Part shown: positions 1 to 7,350 of the stretch, one piece after another | Position numbering within the stretch: position 1 is the first letter of the stretch | Layout of the letters: each line of letters begins with the position of its first letter | DNA from: Bifidobacterium breve | GTDB lineage: Bacteria > Actinomycetota > Acidimicrobiia > Acidimicrobiales > Ilumatobacteraceae | NCBI GenBank assembly: GCA_943325425.2 | Contig: CALPPJ020000051.1 | Span: 1 to 7,704 of the forward strand | Length of the DNA stretch: 7,704 bases | Reading direction: 5' to 3' | Translations under genes and position numbers: made by a program | Notes under the pieces: generated by a model | The model's input: only the letters and a program-made list of their open reading frames with translations | Databases searched by the model: none | What the model was told of the DNA's origin: nothing

Positions 1-2307
1 AGCGGCTGGTGTGACCTCAAGAGTGATTCGTCGAGCCAAAAGGCGCTCACGAAGCTTTTCAAGCTGAATGATCACGATGTGGGCCAAGTCTTCTTGCGTC
101 AAGGAACGGAACCGAATGATTTCATCAATGCGGTTGATGAACTCGGGCTTGAAGAACATTTGCGGGTCACCCGGCAAGTTTGAGGTCATCACGATCACCA
201 CATTGGTGAAGTCGACCGTTCGGCCTTGACCGTCGGTCAAACGACCATCATCAAGTACCTGTAACAAGATGTTGAAGACATCAGGATGGGCCTTTTCAAT
301 TTCATCCAGCAAAACCACGGTGTAGCCGCGACGACGAACTGCTTCGGTCAGTTGTCCGCCCTCGTCGTAACCGACATATCCAGGAGGCGCTCCGACCAAA
401 CGCGAGACGGAATGCTTCTCCATGTACTCGCCCATGTCGATGCGCACCATGGCGCGCTCGTCATCAAACAAAAATTCGGCAACCGCTCGAGCTAACTCGG
501 TTTTTCCCACACCGGTTGGTCCGAGGAACAAAAACGAACCAATCGGACGATTGGGATCAGACAAACCGGCGCGACTGCGACGAATAGCATTTGATACAGC
601 AGTGACAGCCTGATCTTGACCAATGACTCGCTTATGTAACAACGCTTCGAGATGGACCAACTTGGCCATTTCGCCTTCAAGCAAACGAGTGACCGGTACG
701 CCAGTTGATTTACTCACGACCTCGGCAATGTCTTCAGCGTCAACTTCTTCTTTGAGCATGCGATTGTCGATTTGCAGAACATCTAGATGTCCCGTCGCCT
801 CGGTGATGCGGCGTTCAATTTCGGGAATTCGTCCATAGCTGATTTCAGACTTCTTTTGTAGATCGGTTTCGTATTCAACACCGATCTTCAACTGTTCAAG
901 TTCTTCCTTCAGATTTCGAATTGCACTGATGGCATCTTTTTCTTGCTGCCAGTGTTCGCGCATAATGCCCGAATCATTCTTGAGAAGTTTGAGCTCATCA
1001 TCAATCGTTGAGAGTCGCTCCCGCGAAGCCGAATCAGTTTCTTTCGCCAACGCCAACTTTTCAATTTCAAGTTGCATAATGCGACGTTCAACAACATCAA
1101 TTTCGGTCGGCAACGAATCGATTTCAATGCGCAATTTACTTGCTGCTTCATCGACCAAGTCAATGGCCTTGTCAGGTAAGAAACGGCTTGTGATGTAGCG
1201 ATCAGATAAAACTGCGGCGCTCACCAAGGCAGAGTCTTGAATACGTACGCCATGGTGCACTTCGTAACGTTCTTTGAGACCGCGCAAAATTGCGATGGTG
1301 TCTTCAACAGTCGGTTCACCCACGTACACCTGTTGGAATCGTCGTTCTAGGGCCGGATCTTTTTCAACATACTTGCGATACTCATCAAGAGTGGTTGCAC
1401 CAATCATGCGTAACTCGCCACGGGCCAACATCGGTTTGATCATGTTGCCGGCGTCCATGGCACCTTCTGCCCCACCAGCGCCGACGATGGTATGCAACTC
1501 ATCTACGAACGTAATCACTTCACCGGCAGCATCGGTAATTTCTTTCAGCACGGCCTTCAAGCGTTCTTCAAATTCACCTCGGTACTTTGCTCCAGCAAGC
1601 AGGCTCGCGATATCAAGAGAAATCAGCCGCTTATTTTTCAATCCTTCAGGCACATCACCTTCGGCGATTCGTCGAGCTAAACCTTCAACGATGGCGGTTT
1701 TACCGACACCAGGCTCACCGATCAGTACCGGGTTGTTCTTGGTGCGGCGACTCAGCACTTGAATCACTCGACGAATCTCATCGTCACGGCCAATAACTGG
1801 ATCAATCTTTCCGTCGCGTGCGCGCTTGGTGAGATCTTGGCCGTACTTCTCAAGTGCCTGAAAATTCTCTTCAGGGTTTTGCGTTGTGATCCGATGGCTT
1901 CCGCGGACATCACGCAGTGCCTGCATGAGTTCTTCACTACCGATACCCAAACGACTGTTCATCGCGAGCAACAAATGTTCAACCGATAGGTAGTCGTCCT
2001 TGAAATCTTTTTGGTACTTCTCAGCGTTCTCAAACACATTGCTGAGTTCACGATTCATACGTGGTTCGTCGCCGCCATAAGCTTTGGGCAACTTGGCAAC
2101 TTTCTCATCAGCAGCGTTACGCACCATGAGCGGGGCCTGACCCAACTTGGCAAGCACTGCTGGCACGATGGTGTCGTCTTGTCGCACGATGGCGACCATC
2201 AGGTGGTCGGGAGTCAGTTCAGGGTTCGACAACGCCTTGGCCTGATCAACGGCAGCCGCAACAGCTTCTTGAGTTTTTAACGTCCAGTTTTTCGGATTCA
2301 AAGCCAT
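1..2307 (-). CDS. clpB: ATP-dependent disaggregase ClpB (Hsp100), 3' end cut off by window edge
   Basis: ClpB is a cytosolic AAA+ hexamer that threads aggregated proteins through its pore and hands them to DnaK/DnaJ/GrpE. The frame is open from ATG at 2307 to the window edge: 769 codons of a family usually about 860 long, so roughly 90 C-terminal residues are missing. Seen in order: an N-domain (about 1-145); NBD1 with Walker A GEPGVGKT (197-204) and Walker B ending DE (269-270, VDELHT); a pore-loop motif KYRGEFEERL; a long charged coiled-coil M-domain (about 395-525, with YGRIPE near 491); NBD2 with Walker A GPTGVGKT (596-603), pore loop GYVGYDEGG (643-651) and Walker B LLDE (D668, E669); sensor-1 MTSN (707-710) and FKPEFINR. 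The M-domain separates it from ClpA and ClpX. The segment between MTSNL and FKPEFINR is unusually short. A GAGGA ribosome site (2315-2319) lies 7 nt before the ATG. It is the last operon gene visible, 13 bp after the DUF3445 gene. Confidence 0.97.
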   Translation of the reverse strand, partial: MALNPKNWTLKTQEAVAAAVDQAKALSNPELTPDHLMVAIVRQDDTIVPAVLAKLGQAPLMVRNAADEKVAKLPKAYGGDEPRMNRELSNVFENAEKYQKDFKDDYLSVEHLLLAMNSRLGIGSEELMQALRDVRGSHRITTQNPEENFQALEKYGQDLTKRARDGKIDPVIGRDDEIRRVIQVLSRRTKNNPVLIGEPGVGKTAIVEGLARRIAEGDVPEGLKNKRLISLDIASLLAGAKYRGEFEERLKAVLKEITDAAGEVITFVDELHTIVGAGGAEGAMDAGNMIKPMLARGELRMIGATTLDEYRKYVEKDPALERRFQQVYVGEPTVEDTIAILRGLKERYEVHHGVRIQDSALVSAAVLSDRYITSRFLPDKAIDLVDEAASKLRIEIDSLPTEIDVVERRIMQLEIEKLALAKETDSASRERLSTIDDELKLLKNDSGIMREHWQQEKDAISAIRNLKEELEQLKIGVEYETDLQKKSEISYGRIPEIERRITEATGHLDVLQIDNRMLKEEVDAEDIAEVVSKSTGVPVTRLLEGEMAKLVHLEALLHKRVIGQDQAVTAVSNAIRRSRAGLSDPNRPIGSFLFLGPTGVGKTELARAVAEFLFDDERAMVRIDMGEYMEKHSVSRLVGAPPGYVGYDEGGQLTEAVRRRGYTVVLLDEIEKAHPDVFNILLQVLDDGRLTDGQGRTVDFTNVVIVMTSNLPGDPQMFFKPEFINRIDEIIRFRSLTQEDLAHIVIIQLEKLRERLLARRITLEVTPAA

Positions 2308-2320
2308 GTCATTTTCCTCA

Positions 2321-3244
2321 TCACTTCTCTTGAGCTGTCACCATCTGTAACCAATGAACTGCAGGTGCAGTCAAGTTGGTTGTCTGCTTGTAGTCACGCA
2401 CATCATCGGGCAGGTTGCCGAGTGCTTCGGCAAGTCGCGAGGCATCTTCGGGTCGCCCCACTAAATGCGAAAGGGGACGTACATAAGAACGAATTGTGAA
2501 CAACACACAATTTGTCTGTGGGAAACGTCGAATTGTTTCGCGTTCAACGCGCAGGAACAATCGATCGCCGGTCGTTGGATCACCAAGTGTCGGCAACGCC
2601 GGGGACTTGGCTGCGGTGCCATCAACAGCTTGATACAACTCGTCAGTATCAAGCACTCCCCAACCGGTACGCCAAAAAGATTTTTGCGGGGACAGACGTT
2701 GAAAGAATGAATCAATCGGATCTTGTAACTGTTCGTTCAGCAGATCTACCGGAGCGTGCACTTCACTCATTGTGAGACCTAGTTTTGAATTGAGATCCCA
2801 GCGATTGGGGAAGCAGACACTGCCACCGCCAAAAATCAAACGGCCATCACGTTCAACAAGCAAGGCAAAATCTTCCTGAACCAAGCGCGCGCAGGTCACC
2901 AATGGATGTTCAGCCCATTGACCATCACTATTAGGTTCGACTGCAAATCTCTCATGGCGGTGATGATTGACAATGTCTCGACCTTCACGTGTAAACCAAT
3001 CGGGTCGATTCGTCACGAGATGAGTGACGAGACTTTCTAAGACTTCTGCCGCTTCATCTTCGGTATCGGGCTGAAAGGCATTCACGGTCGTGAAGTTCTT
3101 GGCAAAGACAGACTTCTTGGCATCCATTTCGTGGTCGTAGTCGTCGCCAATTTCGATCCAGTTCGTCAGATCAAGGGGCCGAAGCGCGAGTCTCCAACGA
3201 AAAGCACCGGCAAGATACGGCTGGTAATCGGGTTGCGTGCTCAT
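2321..3244 (-). CDS. Heme-dependent oxidative N-demethylase alpha-subunit-like protein (DUF3445 family)
   Basis: A 307-residue soluble protein with no signal peptide or membrane segment. I recognise it by pattern as DUF3445 (HODM alpha-subunit-like): RLALRPLDLTNWIEIGDDY (18-36), EDFALLVERDGRLIFGGGSVCFPNRW (about 124-149), LGLTMSEVHAPV (155-166), RTGWGVLD (192-199), and RVERETIRRFP (232-242) followed by VLFTIRSYVRPL. The studied relative is the alpha subunit of Pseudomonas dimethylamine oxidative demethylase, a PAS-fold heme protein working with flavin/iron-sulfur partner subunits. No partner subunit is encoded in this window, so substrate and electron donor are unknown. It sits 13 bp after hspR and 13 bp before clpB, with ribosome site GAGGT (3251-3255) 6 nt before the ATG, so it should be co-transcribed with the chaperones. 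Family assignment is fairly sure; enzymatic activity is inference. Confidence 0.85.
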   Translation of the reverse strand: MSTQPDYQPYLAGAFRWRLALRPLDLTNWIEIGDDYDHEMDAKKSVFAKNFTTVNAFQPDTEDEAAEVLESLVTHLVTNRPDWFTREGRDIVNHHRHERFAVEPNSDGQWAEHPLVTCARLVQEDFALLVERDGRLIFGGGSVCFPNRWDLNSKLGLTMSEVHAPVDLLNEQLQDPIDSFFQRLSPQKSFWRTGWGVLDTDELYQAVDGTAAKSPALPTLGDPTTGDRLFLRVERETIRRFPQTNCVLFTIRSYVRPLSHLVGRPEDASRLAEALGNLPDDVRDYKQTTNLTAPAVHWLQMVTAQEK

Positions 3245-3257
3245 GAGTTCACCTCAA

Positions 3258-3668
3258 TCAATCTCGTCGTAACACTGCATCAACATGACCAAAGACAGTT
3301 ACGGCCTGGCGCAATGGCACAATGTTGGCCTGCGAAGGCGGAGTGCTTGGTCGAACTTGTACCGCATGAATCGCTTGAGCAGCCAAAAGTCGAAGTTGAT
3401 CGACTTCATTGCGCAAGCGAAGTACTTCGGCTTCGAGGTACATCACCCGACGAATACCTTCAACGTTCATGCCTTCAGCGGTCAGTTCGGAAATTCGGCG
3501 AAGACGAGCGATATCTATTTCGCTGTATCGGCGATTGCCACCTTGGGTGCGAGCGGGCTGCAAAAGTCCACGGCGCTCGTAGATACGTAACGTTTGCGGA
3601 TGCATCCCGGCGCGTTCGGCGGCAACAGAGATGACATAAATGGCGTGTTCATTCGCTTGTTGACTCAT
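3258..3668 (-). CDS. hspR: HspR, MerR-family heat-shock repressor
   Basis: A 136-residue transcriptional repressor of the chaperone operon. The N-terminal MerR-type helix-turn-helix (YVISVAAERAGMHPQTLRIY, residues 11-30) is followed by the wing RTQGGNRRYSEIDIARLRRI (40-59), both very close to actinobacterial HspR. After that come ELTAEGMNVEGIRRVMYLE and a leucine-rich coiled coil (about 76-97, EVLRLRNEVDQLRLL) expected to form the dimer. The C-terminal tail is short with no cysteines, unlike metal- or redox-sensing MerR proteins. The established model in Streptomyces is that HspR binds HAIR sites upstream of dnaK, with DnaK as co-repressor, so free DnaK represses its own operon. Here the likely target is the half-site cluster at 7299-7346. 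It starts 10 bp after dnaJ; ribosome site GAGG (3674-3677) lies 5 nt before the ATG. Confidence 0.95.
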   Translation of the reverse strand: MSQQANEHAIYVISVAAERAGMHPQTLRIYERRGLLQPARTQGGNRRYSEIDIARLRRISELTAEGMNVEGIRRVMYLEAEVLRLRNEVDQLRLLAAQAIHAVQVRPSTPPSQANIVPLRQAVTVFGHVDAVLRRD

Positions 3669-3678
3669 GAGTGCCTCA

Positions 3679-4788
3679 CTAACTGTTGTTCGTGTTATCT
3701 CTCGGGTTGATGTGTACGACTGAGGCCATCATTTCAATTGCCTCACGTTGTTCATCAGTTAACGAAGTCGGCACGAAAACATTGACGGTCACGATGAGAT
3801 CGCCCTGGTGTTTCGTTGTTTCAACACCGCGACCCTTCACCCGATGACGGCTTCCACTTTGGGTTCCGGCCTTGATCCGTAAGGTCACGTTGTCGCCACT
3901 CAATGTCGGTACTTCAATGTTGGCACCAAGGGCAGCTTCGGCAAAGGTGACTGGCACGTTAACTGTGAGGTTGTCGCCATCACGGCCAAAGGTTGCACTC
4001 TTACCAACTCGACAAATGATGAAGAGATCTCCATTGGGTCCACCATTGCGACCAGGTGTTCCTTTGCCAGTCAAACGAATACGTGATCCGTCAGAAACAC
4101 CCGCAGGTACTCGCACCTTGACTTCGCGATTTCGTTTTTCAATTCCGGTTCCGCGGCAAACACCACATGGAGTCTCGATCGTGCTTCCAGCACCACCGCA
4201 TCCCGCACACGGACTCGCAAATGAGAAGAAGCCTTGATTGTCGTCAACTTGTCCACGACCACCACACTGCGAACAGGTCTTGCGATTGGTGCCAGGTCGC
4301 GCACCCGAGCCGCTACAAGTTTCACAACGCGCATCACTCGTGAGATAGACACTCGTCGTTACACCAAGAATTGCGTCATTAAAATCGAGCGTCAGATTCG
4401 CTTCAAGATCGGAACCACGTCGTGGACCGACACCACTACTGGCGCCACCTCGCGAACGACCACCTGAAAACATTCTGAACATGTCTTCAAAAGAACCCGA
4501 TTCACCACCAGATGTGAATCGCATATTGCCCATTCCGCCGCCACCCATTGGACCAAGTCGACGAACTTCGTCGTACTCACGCCGTTTGGTTTCATCACTT
4601 AAGACGTCGTAGGCAGTGGATATTTCTTTGAAACGTTCTTCTGCCGCGTCGTCACCCGGTTTGGCATCGGGGTGATTCTCTCGGGCGAGTTTGCGATAAG
4701 CCTTGGTGATCTCTTTTGCTTCAGCAGTTTGAGCCACGCCCAGCACCGCGTAGTAATCCTTTTCGTACCATTCGCGTTGTGCTGCCAT
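3679..4788 (-). CDS. dnaJ: Hsp40 co-chaperone DnaJ (type I, with zinc finger)
   Basis: This 369-residue co-chaperone delivers unfolded clients to DnaK and stimulates its ATPase. The J-domain (about 10-75) carries the essential HPD motif at 39-41. A glycine/phenylalanine region follows (about 80-122, MGGGGMGNMRF, FEDMFRMFSGG). The zinc-binding region has four CxxCxGxG modules: CETCSGSG (155-162), CSQCGGRG (172-179), CAGCGGAG (194-201) and CGVCRGTG (208-215), so all eight metal-ligand cysteines are present. The C-terminal substrate-binding domain (about 220-340) includes VRVPAGVSDGSRIRLTGKG and NGDLFI. The start is fixed by the strongest ribosome site of the operon, AGGAGG (4795-4800), 6 nt before the ATG. 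It begins 22 bp after the grpE stop and ends 10 bp before hspR. The first ten residues (MAAQREWYEK) match the DnaJ1 type found in actinobacterial dnaK operons. Confidence 0.97.
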   Translation of the reverse strand: MAAQREWYEKDYYAVLGVAQTAEAKEITKAYRKLARENHPDAKPGDDAAEERFKEISTAYDVLSDETKRREYDEVRRLGPMGGGGMGNMRFTSGGESGSFEDMFRMFSGGRSRGGASSGVGPRRGSDLEANLTLDFNDAILGVTTSVYLTSDARCETCSGSGARPGTNRKTCSQCGGRGQVDDNQGFFSFASPCAGCGGAGSTIETPCGVCRGTGIEKRNREVKVRVPAGVSDGSRIRLTGKGTPGRNGGPNGDLFIICRVGKSATFGRDGDNLTVNVPVTFAEAALGANIEVPTLSGDNVTLRIKAGTQSGSRHRVKGRGVETTKHQGDLIVTVNVFVPTSLTDEQREAIEMMASVVHINPRDNTNNS

Positions 4789-4810
4789 GACTCACCTCCT
4801 CGTTGCGTAA

Positions 4811-5326
4811 CTAGCCGCGAACCTTGACCATGGCCGGACGCAAGACGCGCCCCTTCCATGTGTAGCCCGTTCGTAGAACATCAGAAACGACGGGGTTGCC
4901 GCTACCGTCGCCTTCGCCTTCTTCGTGAATGACCGCATCTGCTTTGGCTGGATCAAAAGTTTGACCACTGAGATCAAGCGCTTCCAGTCCTTGCTTTTTC
5001 AATTCAGTCAACAACAGATTAAAGAGCGGTTCGATTTCGGCGGGGTGGGCAACAAAAGCCGCTTCACAAGCATCAAGCACAGGCAGAAGTGATTCGGCGA
5101 TGCGACCAGTGGCGCGATCAATGTCGTCCGAAGTTTGCGTTGCAACACGCTTGCGATAATTCTCGAAATCGGCTTGTAGTCGTTGCGCTATCTCACGGAA
5201 CGAATCTCGTTCCGTGAGTAGCGCCTCGACGTCATGCTCAATTGCAGCTTCGGCTTCTTCAACCGCCACTGCATCTTCGATTTCACTTGTTGGTTCACCA
5301 ACAATGTCATCTGGTTCGTTTGTCAT
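4811..5326 (-). CDS. grpE: GrpE, nucleotide exchange factor of DnaK
   Basis: GrpE releases ADP from DnaK and so resets the Hsp70 cycle; it is a cytosolic homodimer. The 171 residues comprise an acidic, disordered N-terminus (1-34), a long coiled-coil helix (about 35-65) with the family signature RLQADFENYRKRV, the four-helix-bundle region (ESLLPVLDACEAAF) and the C-terminal beta domain with GQTFDPAKADAVIHEEG and VSDVLRTGYTWKGRVLRPAMVKV. Length and motifs are normal for actinobacterial GrpE. The ATG lies 8 bp after the dnaK stop and, unlike its neighbours, has no recognisable ribosome site (the preceding bases read GAGTTCTGCC), so translation is probably coupled to dnaK. Codons 35-47 form a long inverted repeat, listed separately. 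Confidence 0.96.
   Translation of the reverse strand: MTNEPDDIVGEPTSEIEDAVAVEEAEAAIEHDVEALLTERDSFREIAQRLQADFENYRKRVATQTSDDIDRATGRIAESLLPVLDACEAAFVAHPAEIEPLFNLLLTELKKQGLEALDLSGQTFDPAKADAVIHEEGEGDGSGNPVVSDVLRTGYTWKGRVLRPAMVKVRG
5185..5224 (-). repeat. Long inverted repeat (hairpin) inside grpE coding sequence
   Basis: On the plus strand GCGCTA (5185-5190), one unpaired T (5191) and CTCACGGAACGA (5192-5203) are followed after a 3-nt loop (5204-5206) by TCGTTCCGTGAG (5207-5218) and TAGCGC (5219-5224). All 18 stem positions pair, with one bulged base. In the operon mRNA this would fold over grpE codons 35-47, which encode ALLTERDSFREIA at the start of the coiled coil. The encoded protein is ordinary for GrpE, so the structure looks like codon choice rather than an inserted element. 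Its role is unknown. Confidence 0.85.
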
Positions 5327-5334
5327 GGCAGAAC

Positions 5335-7176
5335 TCAGGCGTCGCCATCGACGATTTCGGCGTCAACAATTTCGTCATCGTTGGTGCTGCCCGCATTTTG
5401 GCCCGAAGCTGATGTTCCAGCGGCATTCGAATCACGCGCTGCTGTCTCGTACAACTTCTGACTGAATGCTTGGCTTGCCGACATCAAGGCGTCAGTAGCT
5501 GCCTTGATTGATGCATTGTCGTTGCCTTCTAAAGCAATCTTCAATGCCGCGAGCGGTTCTTCAACAGCGGCTTTTTCTTCGGCAGTGACTTTGTCGCCTT
5601 GTTCGCGCAAGACCTTTTCGGTCTGGTACACCAACGAATCGGCGTTGTTGCGAATTTCTGCTTCTTCACGACGCTGACGATCTTCTTCAGCGTGAGCTTC
5701 AGCATCCTTCACCATCTGATTGATGTCGTCTTTCGACAACGTTGACTGACCGCTAATAGTCATTGACTGTTCTTTATTGGTTGCACGGTCTTTGGCACTC
5801 ACATGCACGATGCCGTTGGCGTCAATATCAAATGTCACTTCAATCTGCGGCACACCGCGAGGTGCCGGCGGCAGGTCGACCAACTGGAACTTGCCGAGGG
5901 TCTTGTTGAACGATGCCATTTCACGCTCACCCTGAATCACATGAATTTCTACTGACGGCTGCATATCTTCGGCCGTCGTGAAAACTTCAGTGCGCTTCGT
6001 GGGGATTGTGGTGTTGCGTTCGATGAGCTTGGTCATTACGCCACCCTTGGTTTCGATACCAAGCGACAACGGTGTGACGTCAAGCAACAACACATCTTTG
6101 ACATCGCCCTTCAACACACCAGCTTGAACTGCTGCACCAATCGCAACAACTTCGTCAGGGTTCACAGTCTTGTTGGGCTCTTTGCCGGTGAGTGACATGA
6201 CGAGGTCTTGCACTGCGGGCATACGAGTTGATCCACCCACCATGATCACGTGATGAATCTGTCCCTTGGTGAGACCGGCATCTTTAATGGCCTGTTCGAA
6301 AGGAATGCGGCAACGCTCAATGAGATCGGCTGTCATTTCTTGGAACTTGGCACGGGTGAGGGTTTCATCAAGGTGCAACGGACCTTCGGGGGTTGCAGTG
6401 ATGAAGGGCAAGTTGATCTGCGTCTGCTGAACCTGACTGAGTTCAATCTTTGCCTTTTCGGCAGCTTCTTTCAGACGCTGGGTTGCCATGCGATCGTTTG
6501 CGAGGTCAACACCATGAGCCGACTTGAACTGATTCACCAACCAGTCAATAACGCGCTGATCCCAGTCGTCTCCACCTAGAACAGTGTCACCGTGGGTGCT
6601 CTTCACTTCGAACACGCCGTCACCGATTTCAAGAACCGATACGTCAAAGGTGCCGCCGCCGAGGTCGAACACCAAAATGGTTTCGTCTTCGTCGCTCTTG
6701 TCGAGGCCGTACGCCAACGCTGCTGCGGTCGGCTCATTGATGATGCGCAGAACTTCAAGACCGGCAATCTGACCCGCTTCTTTGGTTGCGGTACGTTGCG
6801 CGTCGTCAAAGTAAGCCGGAACAGTGATAACTGCCTGAGTCACGGTGTCGCCCAAGTAGGCCTCGGCGTCACGCTTGAGCTTCATCAAGGTGCGGGCACT
6901 GATTTCTTGGGGCGAATACTGCTTGCCGTCGATGTCTTCGCTGCGCCAGTTGGTGCCCATGTGGCGCTTCACCGAACGGAAGGTGCGATCAGGGTTGGTG
7001 ATGGCCTGACGCTTGGCCACTTCGCCGACGAGAACTTCGCCGGCCTTCGAGAAGGCGACCACCGAGGGGGTCGTGCGTGAACCTTCTGAGTTGGGGATGA
7101 CGACTGGTTCGCCAGCTTCGAGGACTGAAACAACTGAGTTCGTGGTACCGAGGTCGATTCCGACTGCCTTAGCCAT
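5335..7176 (-). CDS. dnaK: Hsp70 chaperone DnaK
   Basis: DnaK is the central ATP-dependent folding chaperone. Its 613 residues show the Hsp70 signatures in order: phosphate-1 loop GIDLGTTNS (6-14), VITVPAYFDDAQR (116-128), INEPTAAALAYGL (146-158), DLGGGTFDVSVL (171-182), VGGSTRMPAV (313-322), the interdomain linker DVLLLDVTPLSLG (361-373), a substrate-binding domain including KTLGKFQLVDLPPAPRGVPQ, and an alpha-helical lid. It ends with an acidic tail, EIVDAEIVDGDA, resembling the usual EIVD-type terminus. The nucleotide domain lacks the ~24-residue insertion of Gram-negative DnaK, as in Gram-positives. The start is supported by ribosome site GAAAGG (7185-7190) 8 nt upstream. It is the first gene of the operon and probably also co-repressor of HspR. 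Confidence 0.98.
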   Translation of the reverse strand: MAKAVGIDLGTTNSVVSVLEAGEPVVIPNSEGSRTTPSVVAFSKAGEVLVGEVAKRQAITNPDRTFRSVKRHMGTNWRSEDIDGKQYSPQEISARTLMKLKRDAEAYLGDTVTQAVITVPAYFDDAQRTATKEAGQIAGLEVLRIINEPTAAALAYGLDKSDEDETILVFDLGGGTFDVSVLEIGDGVFEVKSTHGDTVLGGDDWDQRVIDWLVNQFKSAHGVDLANDRMATQRLKEAAEKAKIELSQVQQTQINLPFITATPEGPLHLDETLTRAKFQEMTADLIERCRIPFEQAIKDAGLTKGQIHHVIMVGGSTRMPAVQDLVMSLTGKEPNKTVNPDEVVAIGAAVQAGVLKGDVKDVLLLDVTPLSLGIETKGGVMTKLIERNTTIPTKRTEVFTTAEDMQPSVEIHVIQGEREMASFNKTLGKFQLVDLPPAPRGVPQIEVTFDIDANGIVHVSAKDRATNKEQSMTISGQSTLSKDDINQMVKDAEAHAEEDRQRREEAEIRNNADSLVYQTEKVLREQGDKVTAEEKAAVEEPLAALKIALEGNDNASIKAATDALMSASQAFSQKLYETAARDSNAAGTSASGQNAGSTNDDEIVDAEIVDGDA

Positions 7177-7215
7177 GATGTTTGCCTTTCGAGGATGTTT
7201 TGTAAATGGGGGTGA

Positions 7216-7244
7216 ATGACGAATGTTGCGTCGCCATGTGTCAA
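7216..7244 (-). promoter_or_regulatory. Candidate dnaK promoter (proximal)
   Basis: On the minus strand a perfect TTGACA -35 hexamer (7239-7244) is followed after 17 bp by CGTCAT (7216-7221), a weak -10 matching TATAAT at three positions. Initiation near 7208-7210 would give a leader of about 33 nt containing the GAAAGG ribosome site. The weak -10, and the distance of more than 50 bp to the HspR-like sites, leave room for another start site inside or next to the operator, for example TTGAGT at 7302-7307 with a -10 around 7279-7284. Confidence 0.35.
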
Positions 7245-7298
7245 GTTAGCCCGCGACCCGTCGACTTGCAACTCATGAGGTACAAATGTTTAGTCAAA

Positions 7299-7346
7299 GT
7301 GACTCAAGTCCCTAGGGTGACTCAAGTCCTTGAGTTGACTCACGCC
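7299..7346. promoter_or_regulatory. Probable HspR operator: cluster of HAIR-type half-sites
   Basis: The plus strand holds ACTCAAG at 7302-7308 and 7320-7326, the inverted form CTTGAGT at 7329-7335 and a degenerate copy ACTCACG at 7338-7344. These match the half-sites of the HspR-associated inverted repeat, known from Streptomyces as CTTGAGT-N7-ACTCAAG. The core TGACTCA recurs at 7300, 7318 and 7336, an exact 18-bp period. The arrangement differs from textbook HAIR because no CTTGAGT-N7-ACTCAAG pair with 7-bp spacing is present; the only exact pair is ACTCAAG-N2-CTTGAGT (7320-7335). Its place upstream of dnaK, with hspR in the same operon, supports autoregulation. Confidence 0.8.
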
Positions 7347-7350
7347 CCTT

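Noticed and set aside
1274..1762. 162-codon plus-strand open frame opposite clpB
   Set aside because: It is an antisense shadow of strongly conserved NBD1 of ClpB, with low-complexity serine/arginine-rich composition and no recognisable domain.
3131..3634. 167-codon plus-strand open frame opposite hspR and the DUF3445 gene
   Set aside because: It spans two well-supported opposite-strand genes and their junction and shows no domain of its own.
6592..7080. 162-codon plus-strand open frame opposite dnaK
   Set aside because: Antisense shadow of the DnaK nucleotide-binding domain; no family resemblance and no ribosome site.
7271..7280. ACTCATGAGG palindrome as a fourth HspR half-site
   Set aside because: It matches only the ACTCA part, is out of the 18-bp register with the other copies and is too short to separate from chance.
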